Shown here piece after piece: positions 48,415 through 56,186 of a stretch of 56,186 nt of DNA. Position 1 is the first letter of the stretch, and each line of letters begins with the position of its first letter. Origin of the DNA: a bacterium (GTDB taxonomy: Bacteria; Bacillota; Bacilli; Lactobacillales; Streptococcaceae); the NCBI GenBank assembly GCA_905221385.1, contig CAJNCV010000013.1, forward strand, positions 1 to 56,186, written 5' to 3'. The position numbers and the translations under genes were made by a program. The notes below the pieces were generated by a model. It was not told the origin of the DNA. It did not search any database and saw nothing but the letters and a program-made list of their open reading frames with translations.

Positions 48415-48828
48415 TTACCCATTTTTGGGGGTGGCGATAAAGATAGATACTGTCTGATCTGGATCATATTTTTCAAAATCAATACTATACTGACGTTGCA
48501 GTTCTCTTGCTTCTTCTGCCTGCCAAATTTGTTGCCAGGTATGGAGAAAACCTTTTGAATCACTTGTATCCACCTCAAATACTTGGTAGGTTTGTCCTGA
48601 AGTGTCAAAATCCCAGTCTTCTTTATCGGATAGACTACAGAGCGACAAGCTGTAATCCCCCTTGTAGTCGCTGACATAATCATGATAGACTGCATAAATC
48701 GGAAGCCCTTGGGCAAATGCCTCCTCTACTTCTTTCTGGTGCTCCTGCCATAGATGGCTAATTTTTTCCATCATGTTTGGATCTTGGAAATTATTTGTAG
48801 AGATACTACTGATTATTTTTAAAAACAT
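48415..48828 (-). CDS. Effector-binding-domain protein (GyrI/Cass2-like)
   Basis: 137 aa resembling the AraC/GyrI-like effector-binding fold: alternating strands in LPIYAVYHDYVSDYKGDYSLSL, YQVFEVDTSDSKGFL, TWQQIWQ and DPDQTVSIFIATPK. No DNA-binding part, so it would be a stand-alone small-molecule binder. The frame is open 15 codons upstream, but AAAAGGAG lies there and serves the Met of MFLKIISSIS. It is transcribed towards rpsJ from, presumably, the duplicated S10-type promoter 440 bp upstream. Confidence 0.6.
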   Translation of the reverse strand: MFLKIISSISTNNFQDPNMMEKISHLWQEHQKEVEEAFAQGLPIYAVYHDYVSDYKGDYSLSLCSLSDKEDWDFDTSGQTYQVFEVDTSDSKGFLHTWQQIWQAEEARELQRQYSIDFEKYDPDQTVSIFIATPKNG

Positions 48829-48873
48829 TCCTTCGCTCCTTTTACTTTCACTTCTAAGGTGACTGACTAGCAA

Positions 48874-49177
48874 TCAACCTCAGCTCTAAACTTTCTAACT
48901 ACCAAGAGGCTAATTCACGCAACAAAATGAAATAGCATTCTTTGCGTATAGGATATATCACACCATTCACTATCAACTCCCTTTTCCCAGAAAAAACGGT
49001 GCCTATAACAAACAAAACGTTCAATTTACCGGTCTCAACTAGAGCTGAAAAACAATGCAGGCTTCAACCAAGATCATCCTTCCAATTCTTATTGATATAG
49101 TCTGGAAAGTTTTTAACGAACATTTTTTGTGCTCAAGTCTAAGACATAAAGGGATTCAAACTCAAAGCAAAAATAGG
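48874..49177. other. Non-coding stretch with repeat-derived pieces
   Basis: No gene found. 49108-49140 (AAAGTTTTTAACGAACA and following) resembles the rplC-rpsJ spacer at 47800-47830, and 49142-49180 resembles the end of the spc-operon repeat element (ATAAAGGGATTCAAACTC followed by AAAAATAGGAAATC). Together with the adjacent promoter copy this looks like a partial, decayed duplication of the rpsJ flanks with the gene itself missing. Confidence 0.5.
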
Positions 49178-49181
49178 AAAT

Positions 49182-49323
49182 CGACGCGCGTTGTGTGGCA
49201 GTGTATCCAATCGTGGTCACAACCTCTTGCATCACAGCTAAAGATGTGATTTACAGCACCACGGTAGAATAACACAAAGCCCCTGCGATTGCAAGGGATT
49301 TGTGAGCTTTTTTTCGTTTTTTT
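49182..49323 (-). promoter_or_regulatory. Second copy of the S10 promoter/leader
   Basis: Near-identical to 48212-48352 over about 140 bp, with an intact TTGCAA (49289-49294), 17-bp spacer and TATTCT (49266-49271). The leader hairpin half is more diverged (for example AAGATGTGATT for AAGCTGTAATT), breaking some stem pairs. It points towards the effector-binding-domain gene and rpsJ. Confidence 0.8.
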
Positions 49324-49395
49324 AAGATGAAGCCGTTTTCTCTTTTTATCTTTCCAAAATTACGGATTTATATCTATAAAAAACTACCTTTTCTT

Positions 49396-50022
49396 CTATA
49401 TATTGTGTGTCATTTTGACCTCAATTTTACCTTCTGATTGGTCCACTAAGATATCCGCCTTAGACTCAGTTTCTTTATAGTAGTGTAGATATTGCTCCCG
49501 TCTCATCTGATGGCTAGCCAATATAAAGGATGCATCGCGATTCCTAACAGTCGTATCTCGAGCTAGACGTCGCTTTAATTCGGTCTCCTCATCCGTATAG
49601 AAACAGATGGTTTTGTCAAAGAGTTCCTTGGGTAGAAAGCCCACAGACATCCCTTCAACAATCAGAATCGGCTTAGCTCCAGACAAGATCTCACTAGCCC
49701 TCCAAGGTTCTTCAATTGTCAAGACATCCATACCCGCCTGCAAGGCTAAGATATCTCTCTGCAAACTTGCCAATTCATGTGCCACCGGCAGACAAGCTGT
49801 CACCTTTTGCTCTGTCGCTTGCTTTGGTACTACCAGATGACGGTCTGAGGTAATATAGGGATCTGTTTCTAGCAAATTTACTGTAGTAGAATCTAAAGCT
49901 TGGTACAATTCCTGTGCAAAAGTTGATTTACCCGAAGCCCCATGGCCGTAAATTCCCAGTGTTTTGACTTTTCCGATTTCTATCTCTGAGACCAGTTGTT
50001 CTATCAGGTCTTTTTTCTTCAT
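49396..50022 (-). CDS. Uridine-kinase-like P-loop NTPase
   Basis: 208 aa; Walker A GHGASGKST (26-34), a LETDPYI acidic loop (about 55-61) and ILIVEGMSVGF (about 118-128) in the pattern of uridine/pantothenate-kinase-like P-loop kinases; C-terminal RRLARDTTVRNRD supplies lid arginines. Phosphorylates an unknown nucleoside or cofactor precursor. Its ATG overlaps the nrdG stop (ATGA), so it belongs to the anaerobic nrd operon. Confidence 0.85.
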   Translation of the reverse strand: MKKKDLIEQLVSEIEIGKVKTLGIYGHGASGKSTFAQELYQALDSTTVNLLETDPYITSDRHLVVPKQATEQKVTACLPVAHELASLQRDILALQAGMDVLTIEEPWRASEILSGAKPILIVEGMSVGFLPKELFDKTICFYTDEETELKRRLARDTTVRNRDASFILASHQMRREQYLHYYKETESKADILVDQSEGKIEVKMTHNI

Positions 50023-50615
50023 TCTCTCTTCACCTGTTCATAGCTTTCTTTTCCGTCATTAAGCTTGTCCCAAATCACTACTTGCCCACTTTTGAGAGAT
50101 TTTTGCACATCGATAATCCGTTGATTAGAAGACCCTCGAAACTGGAGCATGAGATTGCGCTTGCTTTTATCATACCGTCCATCGACAAGGATGTCAATCA
50201 GCGACAAGAGTTCCAATTTGTCTGGAGTCTCCAGCATCATTTCTTCCCAAGTGTAGCCCGTCCAGGACCAGATGTCTTTGTCTGGCAGTTCCTTTCGAAT
50301 ACGTTTAACGAGAGGTAAGAGGATACCCGTATTAAGAAAAGGTTCTCCTCCCAGCAAGGTCAAGCCTTGAACATAGGGCTGGGCAAGGTCTACCATAATC
50401 TGTTCTTCTAACTCTGCTGTATAAGGAATACCTGCATTGAAAGACCAAGTCGCAACATTATAGCATCCTTCGCAGTGAAACATGCAACCTGATACATAGA
50501 GAGAGTTTCGCACACCTTCTCCATCGACAAAGTTAAAGGCCTTGTAATCAATGATTCGCCCTTTACTAAGTTCCTCACTTTTCCATTCACCTGGTTTTGG
50601 TGTATTCCATGTCAT
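50019..50615 (-). CDS. nrdG: Anaerobic ribonucleotide-reductase-activating protein
   Basis: Radical-SAM activase, 198 aa, that generates the glycyl radical in NrdD. The 4Fe-4S motif is C44-x3-C48-x2-C51 (GCMFHCEGC); GGEP appears in LTLLGGEPFLN (about 93). Cytoplasmic, oxygen-sensitive. Sits two genes after nrdD. Confidence 0.96.
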   Translation of the reverse strand: MTWNTPKPGEWKSEELSKGRIIDYKAFNFVDGEGVRNSLYVSGCMFHCEGCYNVATWSFNAGIPYTAELEEQIMVDLAQPYVQGLTLLGGEPFLNTGILLPLVKRIRKELPDKDIWSWTGYTWEEMMLETPDKLELLSLIDILVDGRYDKSKRNLMLQFRGSSNQRIIDVQKSLKSGQVVIWDKLNDGKESYEQVKRE

Positions 50616-50620
50616 GCTGT

Positions 50621-51121
50621 CTACTCCAAGTCTATCCAGTAACGTTCTACACCATTGCGAATATCCTCAATAAGACCTCCATTTGCAAGAATGACGGCTC
50701 TGCTAGCCGGATTTTCCACACTGCAGGTCACAAGCGCTTTTTTGATATTCTTTCCCTTAGCAACTTGTAGACCTTGTCGGAGGGATTCTTTGGCATAACC
50801 CTTACCTCTTTCAGATGGACGAATGGAGTAGCCAATATGGCCCCCATTTTCTAGTAAGTAGTCATTTAATCGGAGACGAAGGTTGAGAAAGCCAAGAGCC
50901 TGGCCTGCTACGTCAAAACTAACCAGCTGGATAGCAGGAACCCAGTTTTCAGGAATATTGAGTCCCGCTTCCGCTTGAAGATTTTCTTCTAGCCACTCTT
51001 CATAAACAAAATTGTTGGCGTTCCAAAACCCACCATCGTGGGCTGATTGAGTCTGTTCAAACTCTGCCATCATCTCTAAAACTGTTTCTTTATCTGCCAA
51101 TATCGGTCTGCGTAGTATCAT
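50621..51121 (-). CDS. GNAT-family acetyltransferase in the nrd operon
   Basis: 166 aa; acetyl-CoA loop SIRPSERGKGYAKESL (about 92-107) and ENPASRAVILANGG (about 132-145). GGAGGTAAAA precedes the Met of MILRRPILA, four codons after the first possible Met. Conserved between nrdD and nrdG in streptococci; substrate unknown. Confidence 0.88.
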   Translation of the reverse strand: MILRRPILADKETVLEMMAEFEQTQSAHDGGFWNANNFVYEEWLEENLQAEAGLNIPENWVPAIQLVSFDVAGQALGFLNLRLRLNDYLLENGGHIGYSIRPSERGKGYAKESLRQGLQVAKGKNIKKALVTCSVENPASRAVILANGGLIEDIRNGVERYWIDLE

Positions 51122-51140
51122 TTTTACCTCCAATTAAGAG

Positions 51141-51166
51141 AAAAGTGAGAGCAGACTCTCACTTTT
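51141..51166 (-). terminator. Hairpin between the 46-aa gene and the GNAT gene
   Basis: Ten-base arms AAAAGTGAGA/TCTCACTTTT around a six-base loop, overlapping the stop codon of the 46-aa gene; a short T-rich tail follows. Likely a leaky terminator or RNA-stability element, since nrdG lies downstream. Confidence 0.5.
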
Positions 51167-51305
51167 ATTTTTTCTTGTTCTTGTTTAAAAACTGTTCTTT
51201 GAGGTTGAGCAAGCGTTCTTTTTTACCTGTTCCACCTTTCGAGTGTTTCTCGTGATAACGGGTCACTTGTGCACGTCCCTTATCATCTAATTGGTATTTT
51301 CCCAT
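51165..51305 (-). CDS. 46-aa conserved basic protein of the nrd operon
   Basis: Small gene, 11 bp after nrdD: MGKYQLDDKGRAQVTRYHEK followed by a Lys/Gly-rich stretch and NKNKKK at the end. Ribosome site AGAAGGAA. Strongly basic, 15 Lys/Arg of 46, with no hydrophobic segment. I recall the same small gene at this place in pneumococcus, so it is probably genuine; function unknown. Confidence 0.75.
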   Translation of the reverse strand: MGKYQLDDKGRAQVTRYHEKHSKGGTGKKERLLNLKEQFLNKNKKK

Positions 51306-51316
51306 TCCATTTCCTT

Positions 51317-53524
51317 CTAATTTGTTACTTCATGTCCTGCTGTTTTAATAGTTGAACCGTTCATGTGTTTGACACGCGCAGCGATTTCCTTGTGGCGTCC
51401 ATTAACCATCGGACGCGCTTGAGGATTTCCCAGATAACCACACGTACGTTTGACCACATCTACTGTTTTAGGGTCACTATTGCCACAGTTTGGACAAGCA
51501 AATCCTCTTTCAGTTGGTTCAAAATCCCCTTCAAAATCACACTTGTAGCAACGATCAATCGGAGTATTGGTTCCTAGATAACCAACTCGGTCATAGGCAT
51601 AGTCCCAAACAGCTTCCAGGGCCTTAGGATTTTGTTGAAGAACTGGATACTCACAATAATGGATGAAACCACCTGACGCACCTGCTTCTGGATAAACTTT
51701 CTCAAAGTCTAATTTTTCAAACGGTGTGGGATTTTTACGAACATCGTAGTGGAAGGAGTTCGTATAGTATTCCTTGTCAGTAATATCCGGAACAACCCCA
51801 AACTTCTCTGTATCCAAGCGACAAAAGCGGTCTGTCAGACTTTCAGACGGTGTGGAGTAGATAGAGAAATGGTAACCATATTGGTCAGACCACTCTTCCA
51901 CACGACGTTTCATATCGCGAATAATATCCAGTGTAAATTCCTTGGCTTCAGGATTGCTTTCCCAGCTGTTTCCAAAGAAGACTGTAGCCACTTCGTACAA
52001 ACCGATGTAGCCCAGCGAAACTGTCGCACGACGATTCTTAAAGAGCTGATCAACGCTCTCGTCTTTTCCAAGACGGCGTCCGAAGGCCCCGTACTGATAG
52101 AGAATAGGGGCGTTTGCTGGTGTTGCTTCCTTGGTCCGTTCAACACGGTAAACCAGAGCATCTTCTGCGATGTTTATACGCTCATTGAAGATTTCCCAAA
52201 ACTTATTCAGATCCCCTTCAGATTCGAGGGCGATACGAGGCAGATTGACTGTCACAACACCTAGATTCATCCGACCTGAATTGACCTCAACACCATTTTC
52301 ATCTTTCCATCCTTGGAGGAAGGAGCGACAACCCATAGGAACCTTGAAAGAACCAGTCAACTCGATAATCTTATCATAGGACAAGACATCTGGGTACATC
52401 CGCTTAGTTGCACACTCGAGGGCCAACTGTTTGATGTCGTAGTTAGGTGAACCTTCCTCTAAGTTGAGTCCTCTTTTTAGCGTAAAGATGAGTTTAGGAA
52501 AGATGGCTGTGCGATGTTCTGAACCAAGCCCTTTGATTCGGATGTTTAAGATAGCTTTTTGAATTTCTCTCTCAAAACGGCTAGTTCCCAGACCAAAACC
52601 GAGCGAAGTAAAAGGTGTTTGTCCGTTTGAAGTGAAGAGGGTGTTGATTTCATACTCAAGAGATTGCATGGCATCATAGATGTCCTTTTGGGTTTTCTTC
52701 CAAGCGTAATCTTCCCGTTTTTCAGGCAAGACCCACTCTTCCGCATCCTTGAGGTGCTTTTGATAATTCTTCTCTGCATAAGGCGCCAAGACTTCATCGA
52801 TACGGTCAGCCGAACAGCCCCCGTACTGGCTAGAAGCAACATTGGCAATGATTTGGGAAATCTGAGCTGTCGCAGTTTGGATAGACTTGGGACTCTCTAC
52901 CTCCGCATTTCCAATCTTAAAACCATTTTCCAACATACCCTTGAAATCAATCAAACAGCAGTTTGTCATCGGAGTATAGGGGCTGTAGTCCAAGTCATGA
53001 TAGTGGATATCCCCTTTTTGGTGAGCATTGGCTACGTGCTTAGGAAGCATTTGCAGTCCGATTGACTTTCCAACAATCCCTGCTGTCAAATCACGCTGGG
53101 TGTTAAAGACATCACTGTCTTTATTGGCGTTTTCATTGACAACTGCTTGATCTTTATTGAGAAGTTTATGGATACTAAAGTTTATATCTGTCGCTTTTGA
53201 GCGCTCAAAATCCCTTTGTGTCCGATAAGTGATATACTCCTCAGCCAAGGCATATTCTTTGGCTTCAAGGAGTTCATGTTCTACGACATTTTGAATTTCG
53301 TAAATCTTGACACCTTGAGGGAAGCGGCTGTGAATTTCAGTCACGATTCTTTCAACTAGACCATTTAGGCGTTTTTCTACTAGAGGCGTAACGTCCATAA
53401 CCTTTTCCGCTGCCTTGTGGAGAGCCTTGTCAATCTTGTCTACATCAAACACCACACGTCTACCATCTCGTTTTTCAACGAACAAGGTGGGAACGGTTGC
53501 AAGCTTTTCTTCTAATACAATCAT
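51317..53524 (-). CDS. nrdD: Anaerobic (class III) ribonucleoside-triphosphate reductase
   Basis: 735 aa; reduces NTPs to dNTPs without oxygen. N-terminal ATP-cone (about 10-100), catalytic 10-stranded barrel, zinc ribbon CYKCDFEGDFEP and CPNCGN (about 643-666), and the glycyl-radical region RTCGYLGNPQARPMVNGRHK near the C-terminus. Met at 53530 is too close to the AAAAGAG site; the second Met (MIVLEEKLATVP) is correctly spaced. First gene of the nrdD-46aa-GNAT-nrdG-kinase operon. Confidence 0.97.
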   Translation of the reverse strand: MIVLEEKLATVPTLFVEKRDGRRVVFDVDKIDKALHKAAEKVMDVTPLVEKRLNGLVERIVTEIHSRFPQGVKIYEIQNVVEHELLEAKEYALAEEYITYRTQRDFERSKATDINFSIHKLLNKDQAVVNENANKDSDVFNTQRDLTAGIVGKSIGLQMLPKHVANAHQKGDIHYHDLDYSPYTPMTNCCLIDFKGMLENGFKIGNAEVESPKSIQTATAQISQIIANVASSQYGGCSADRIDEVLAPYAEKNYQKHLKDAEEWVLPEKREDYAWKKTQKDIYDAMQSLEYEINTLFTSNGQTPFTSLGFGLGTSRFEREIQKAILNIRIKGLGSEHRTAIFPKLIFTLKRGLNLEEGSPNYDIKQLALECATKRMYPDVLSYDKIIELTGSFKVPMGCRSFLQGWKDENGVEVNSGRMNLGVVTVNLPRIALESEGDLNKFWEIFNERINIAEDALVYRVERTKEATPANAPILYQYGAFGRRLGKDESVDQLFKNRRATVSLGYIGLYEVATVFFGNSWESNPEAKEFTLDIIRDMKRRVEEWSDQYGYHFSIYSTPSESLTDRFCRLDTEKFGVVPDITDKEYYTNSFHYDVRKNPTPFEKLDFEKVYPEAGASGGFIHYCEYPVLQQNPKALEAVWDYAYDRVGYLGTNTPIDRCYKCDFEGDFEPTERGFACPNCGNSDPKTVDVVKRTCGYLGNPQARPMVNGRHKEIAARVKHMNGSTIKTAGHEVTN

Positions 53525-53560
53525 ATCCATGCTCTTTTCTAAAATGTTGTTCTATGAAGT

Positions 53561-53644
53561 ATTATACCACTCTAAAAATAAAAATCAATATCTTGTGTTA
53601 AAAATCCTAAATTTTTTAAAATTCCACAAGATATTGATTTTTAT
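53561..53644 (-). promoter_or_regulatory. nrdD promoter with paired NrdR-like boxes
   Basis: Extended -10 TGGTATAAT (53561-53569) with TTGATT -35 16 bp up. Around it lies a perfect 20-bp inverted repeat (53578-53597 and 53625-53644, 27-bp spacer). Each arm contains CACAAGATATTGAT, similar to the NrdR box (ACACWATATMTTGTGT), and one arm overlaps the -35, which suits repression by NrdR. The same arms end in a T-rich stretch and could fold into the terminator of the upstream membrane-protein gene. Confidence 0.6.
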
Positions 53645-55200
53645 TATTTAAATTTATAAAGTTTGAACTCGCTAGTATCTGTCTGAACAAGCTCATAGTT
53701 TTCACTGAGCCAGCTCTCTACATCTGACCACAAGGCAACTTTTTGATTGACCACAATCATCTTCGGTTGATTTTCTTTCAGGTCATTCATCAGTTTGGTT
53801 TTATTTTCATCGCTTGCAGTATAGAGTGTTGGAGTTGATAGAGAAGTCGGCGCCAAGCGTTCACTTGCACGGTAGAAATCAGGACGATCATCCCAAGCAT
53901 AGACACGATCCTCAGAACTCGTTTGTTGTTTGACCACGCTAGCAAGACGGTCTCTCTCCTGATAAGTCGCTGGGTGCGAAAGGTAGCGACTCACAATAGG
54001 AAGAACAATGAGATAGGCAAGGGCAATCAGTGGTAGATAGAAATTTCCTTTAAGGTAGCGACTAAAGAGTGATGAAGAGCGGACTCTTCGTCTACTACGA
54101 CTGATGCGTTCAGGATTCCCTTCTTTGATGTTGGTCAGCAGTAACAATATCAGAAAGGGTAAAATCGCTGCCAAACGTGAGCCATGCAAAGGTTCCTTTG
54201 AAAGAATTAACAGAGCAAGAGTTACTAATAAACCTAAATTAGCGCCTATTGAGATAGCAAATTGTTTGGCTGGCTTAGATTGAACAATCCCTGAAAGAAT
54301 CAATGTCAACAATCCTAAGGCAAGGGCTAACAAGCCATAAAAAGCTGCGTTATCAATCAACTTGGTATTTGAAAGCAATCCAAGAGTTGCTACTGGATAC
54401 AAGGTATGACTTATCGCATCGCCAAAAGTTCCTGTCACTACTGTATAGTAGCCAATCGGATAAAAAATGATAGAAAACCCTAAAGCTGATGCGAAAAATT
54501 GATACAAACCATGAACAAATCGACGCTTGGCAATATTAAATCCCAACAACATCAATGCGAGGGCAAGGGCAAATAAAAGTGTAGGGATAGGAGATAAAAA
54601 GAATGCTAATGCTAAACTCATCCCAACGAGCAAAAATCCTTTGTCATTGATTGGATTCTCTAGATAGTCAGCTATCAAGCTAAAAGCATAAAACAAGAAG
54701 GGCATCGCTACAATCACAGCATAGCTACCACCAAATCCCAGACTGGCTACAAGAAGATAGAAAATAGCCAATAATTGTCTAGCTTGACCTCTTTGACCTG
54801 TCAATGTATTTGCAGATTTGAATAGAAAAAAACCAGAACCAAACAATGCTACCCACTCTACCAGTGCAAATAGAATGCTACCTTGAGAGAGATAAGTTAG
54901 TAAATAATAAAGCAGCCCGTTTGAGCCATAATAGTCTGTGTAAATTTGGCCATTCTGGTGCAATGCCCAACCAGTATAAAAGTCTTGCATTTGTTGGGGA
55001 CTCACCAGACCAAAGATAAAGGGTACCACACCCGAGATGACTGTAGCAAATAGGCTCCAAATTAAGATACTAAAAAATGGAAAACCACTTGTTTTAGTAG
55101 CATCTTGATTTAGTTGTAAATCCTCCTCTTGAACTGCTTTAAACTGTTGTTCATAGGGGTAAGTAGCTGCCCCCTCATCATTTTTTCCATATACGTTCAT
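53644..55200 (-). CDS. Large polytopic membrane protein, possibly GT-C-type glycosyltransferase
   Basis: 518 aa with about ten hydrophobic segments between residues 45 and 410, a large loop after the first helix (TGWALHQNGQIYTDYYGSNG, about 77-96), and a soluble C-terminal domain (about 415-518, from YQERDRLASVV to FKLYKFK). The layout of helix, short extracellular acidic loop, many helices and C-terminal domain is like the GT-C/PMT-type transferases that use polyprenyl-linked sugars, but I do not see a decisive catalytic motif. GGAGAAG fixes the start; a TGATATACT box overlaps the stop of the 47-aa gene. Confidence 0.55.
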   Translation of the reverse strand: MNVYGKNDEGAATYPYEQQFKAVQEEDLQLNQDATKTSGFPFFSILIWSLFATVISGVVPFIFGLVSPQQMQDFYTGWALHQNGQIYTDYYGSNGLLYYLLTYLSQGSILFALVEWVALFGSGFFLFKSANTLTGQRGQARQLLAIFYLLVASLGFGGSYAVIVAMPFLFYAFSLIADYLENPINDKGFLLVGMSLALAFFLSPIPTLLFALALALMLLGFNIAKRRFVHGLYQFFASALGFSIIFYPIGYYTVVTGTFGDAISHTLYPVATLGLLSNTKLIDNAAFYGLLALALGLLTLILSGIVQSKPAKQFAISIGANLGLLVTLALLILSKEPLHGSRLAAILPFLILLLLTNIKEGNPERISRSRRRVRSSSLFSRYLKGNFYLPLIALAYLIVLPIVSRYLSHPATYQERDRLASVVKQQTSSEDRVYAWDDRPDFYRASERLAPTSLSTPTLYTASDENKTKLMNDLKENQPKMIVVNQKVALWSDVESWLSENYELVQTDTSEFKLYKFK

Positions 55201-55235
55201 TCATCTTCTCCTCTAAGTTTATCTGTTTTAGTATA

Positions 55236-55379
55236 TCAAAAACTTAGAGGAATGTCAGCTGGTGATTGATATTTCCTTAACTTCTTATCTAACTCAGCAA
55301 AACGTTCAATTTCACGAAATCGGTGTAAACTACTTGTTTGAAACTCTAGCATAAACTCATACTCTTCTTGTCTTATCAT
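55236..55379 (-). CDS. 47-aa protein of unknown function
   Basis: Small ORF 35 bp before the membrane-protein gene, same direction, with AAGGAGATAAA ribosome site: MIRQEEYEFMLEFQTSSLHR at the start, ending SPADIPLSF. Charged, helical, no signal peptide. It could be a short conserved regulator or leader peptide of the downstream gene, since the promoter box for that gene lies over its stop codon. Confidence 0.55.
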   Translation of the reverse strand: MIRQEEYEFMLEFQTSSLHRFREIERFAELDKKLRKYQSPADIPLSF

Positions 55380-55483
55380 TTTATCTCCTTATTTATCTAT
55401 TCGAAAAAAAGAAAAATTTGTCCCAAACTTGATTTCTTCATCTATTTTTGAACATTTATCACATTAAAAATTTTGATCATTAC

Positions 55484-55651
55484 CTATGTTCTAGTGGAAA
55501 ATTCATTATACTGCTTAAATGGCAAATCATTCACTATCGTAATTTCAATTGCTTGAGAGATCAAATCACCAAGATTTTATTCACCTTGCCATTTTGAGTT
55601 TCGAACAAACACAAGGTGAGTTGGTCGCTTGATTACATGTACTTTGAAACT
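55484..55651 (-). pseudogene. Short decayed coding remnant
   Basis: 56 codons in one frame, interrupted by one TAA, reading THLVFVRNSKWQGE, then NLGDLISQAIEITIVNDLPF and ending FSTRT. No start or ribosome site; the flanks are AT-rich without genes. Protein-like composition suggests the tail of a lost gene, but chance cannot be excluded. Confidence 0.3.
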
Positions 55652-55785
55652 TCAAAACTGTAAAAGTAAAATTTCGTTATTTTGAATATTACAAAGGAGG
55701 GAGAATCACTCTGATTCTCTCTTCTGCTTAGTTTGATATCTGCCACTACTGTTGATATAGACCCATTAGCATTGAATCAAAAAAA

Positions 55786-55816
55786 AAACGATAACTTCGT
55801 TAAGAAGTTATCGTTT
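55786..55816 (-). terminator. Terminator of the LPXTG surface-protein gene
   Basis: Perfect 13-base arms AAACGATAACTTC/GAAGTTATCGTTT with a five-base loop and ten T on the minus-strand exit. Confidence 0.92.
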
Positions 55817-55877
55817 CTCAGAGTTGACATCTAATAGCTTTCAACTCTTCATTGATTAACCATCAAGACAAGATAAA

Positions 55878-56186
55878 TTATTCTTCCTCTTCTCTCAATC
55901 TAGGTTTAATCAAGCTAATACCAGCAAGTGCTGCAGCAATTCCCAAGCCAAGTACTGCCGCAGAAGATGATTCCTCACCTGTATTTGGCAGAACAGCAGT
56001 TCTAGGAACTCGTGGTTCTACTGGCTTGTTCGGAGCTGGTGCTGGGGCAGGAGCTGGGGCAGGAGCTGGGGTAGGAGCTGGTGGTACCGGAGTTGGCGGT
56101 ACTTCAGCTTTCTTGTAAGTTACGACTTCATCTGCTGGTTTCGCTGAGTCTGCTGTAACTTTCACATCTGCTACGCTAGCTTTATC
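55878..56186 (-). CDS. LPXTG cell-wall-anchored surface protein, C-terminal part (5' end outside window)
   Basis: The frame runs off the right edge, so only about the last 102 residues are seen. A KVTADSAKPADEVVTYKK segment leads to a proline/alanine wall-spanning stretch, then the sortase motif LPNTGE, a hydrophobic helix (SSAAVLGLGIAAALAGISLI) and a charged tail KPRLREEEE. Sortase A would cut between T and G and link the protein to the wall. N-terminal ligand-binding domains are unseen; an adhesin is likely. Confidence 0.88.
   Translation of the reverse strand, partial: DKASVADVKVTADSAKPADEVVTYKKAEVPPTPVPPAPTPAPAPAPAPAPAPNKPVEPRVPRTAVLPNTGEESSSAAVLGLGIAAALAGISLIKPRLREEEE
56032..56080. repeat. 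12-bp tandem repeat in the surface-protein gene
   Basis: About four copies of a GGAGCTGGGGCA-type unit (plus strand), encoding the PAPA stretch. Twelve is a multiple of three, so copy changes lengthen or shorten the wall-spanning region without shifting the frame. Confidence 0.8.

Noticed and set aside
55852..56118. Plus-strand glycine/alanine repeat ORF (GAGAGAG)
   Set aside because: It is the complement of the proline/alanine wall-spanning region of the LPXTG protein; no ribosome site or family match.

Overview
The window looks like chromosomal DNA of a mitis-group Streptococcus (S. mitis, S. oralis or S. pneumoniae-like). The basis is the ribosomal-protein order and lengths, four CiaR-dependent csRNA genes, the L17 downstream RNA element, low GC, and streptococcal gene sets such as glmS, eep/rseP and nrdD/nrdG. 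Species cannot be fixed from sequence reading alone. Apart from a two-gene restriction-modification operon at the left edge, every gene is on the minus strand.

Layout, left to right. (1) 1-4770, plus strand: a 7-bp tandem repeat, then a type III restriction-modification operon (mod, res), a candidate phase-variable system. (2) 4777-5040: shared terminator and a small decayed lipoprotein-like gene. (3) 5142-16084: glmS with a strong promoter and GntR/NagR-like half-sites; a MarR regulator with a DUF1304 membrane protein; a secreted LysM protein; a MATE exporter with a HAD phosphatase; threonine synthase; a glutamate-cysteine-ligase-like protein; a GH1 6-phospho-beta-glucosidase. (4) 16101-20814: proS, rseP, cdsA and uppS, an envelope-lipid and site-2-protease operon. 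(5) 20904-24091: three csRNA genes interleaved with a nucleotidyltransferase-like gene, ruvB and two GNAT acetyltransferases. (6) 24186-26797: an ABC exporter with a LytTR regulator and a DUF3021 protein. (7) 27244-33088: yjdF with its riboswitch, leuS, a phosphoglycerate-mutase-like phosphatase, a fourth csRNA, and a DUF711/ACT pair. (8) 33175-48352: the S10-spc-alpha ribosomal supercluster from rpsJ to rplQ, including secY, adk, infA and rpoA, ended by an L17DE RNA and a long terminator. (9) 48415-53569: a small effector-binding-domain gene lying between two copies of the S10 promoter/leader, then the anaerobic ribonucleotide reductase operon. (10) 53644-56186: a large polytopic membrane protein, a 47-residue protein, decayed DNA, and the C-terminus of an LPXTG surface protein running off the right edge.

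How it works together: most of the window is housekeeping (translation, tRNA charging, amino-sugar and undecaprenyl synthesis, DNA repair, anaerobic dNTP supply). Accessory features sit on this core. They are the possibly phase-variable methylation system at the edge, the Cia-regulated small RNAs (known in pneumococcus to affect competence), mobile-element-like repeats inserted inside the spc operon around rpsH, and a duplicated ribosomal promoter placed in front of an unrelated gene. Four small genes of 38-59 codons are called from their Shine-Dalgarno sites and reading frames: rpmJ, a 59-aa gene in the spc operon, a 46-aa gene in the nrd operon, and a 47-aa gene upstream of the polytopic membrane protein.
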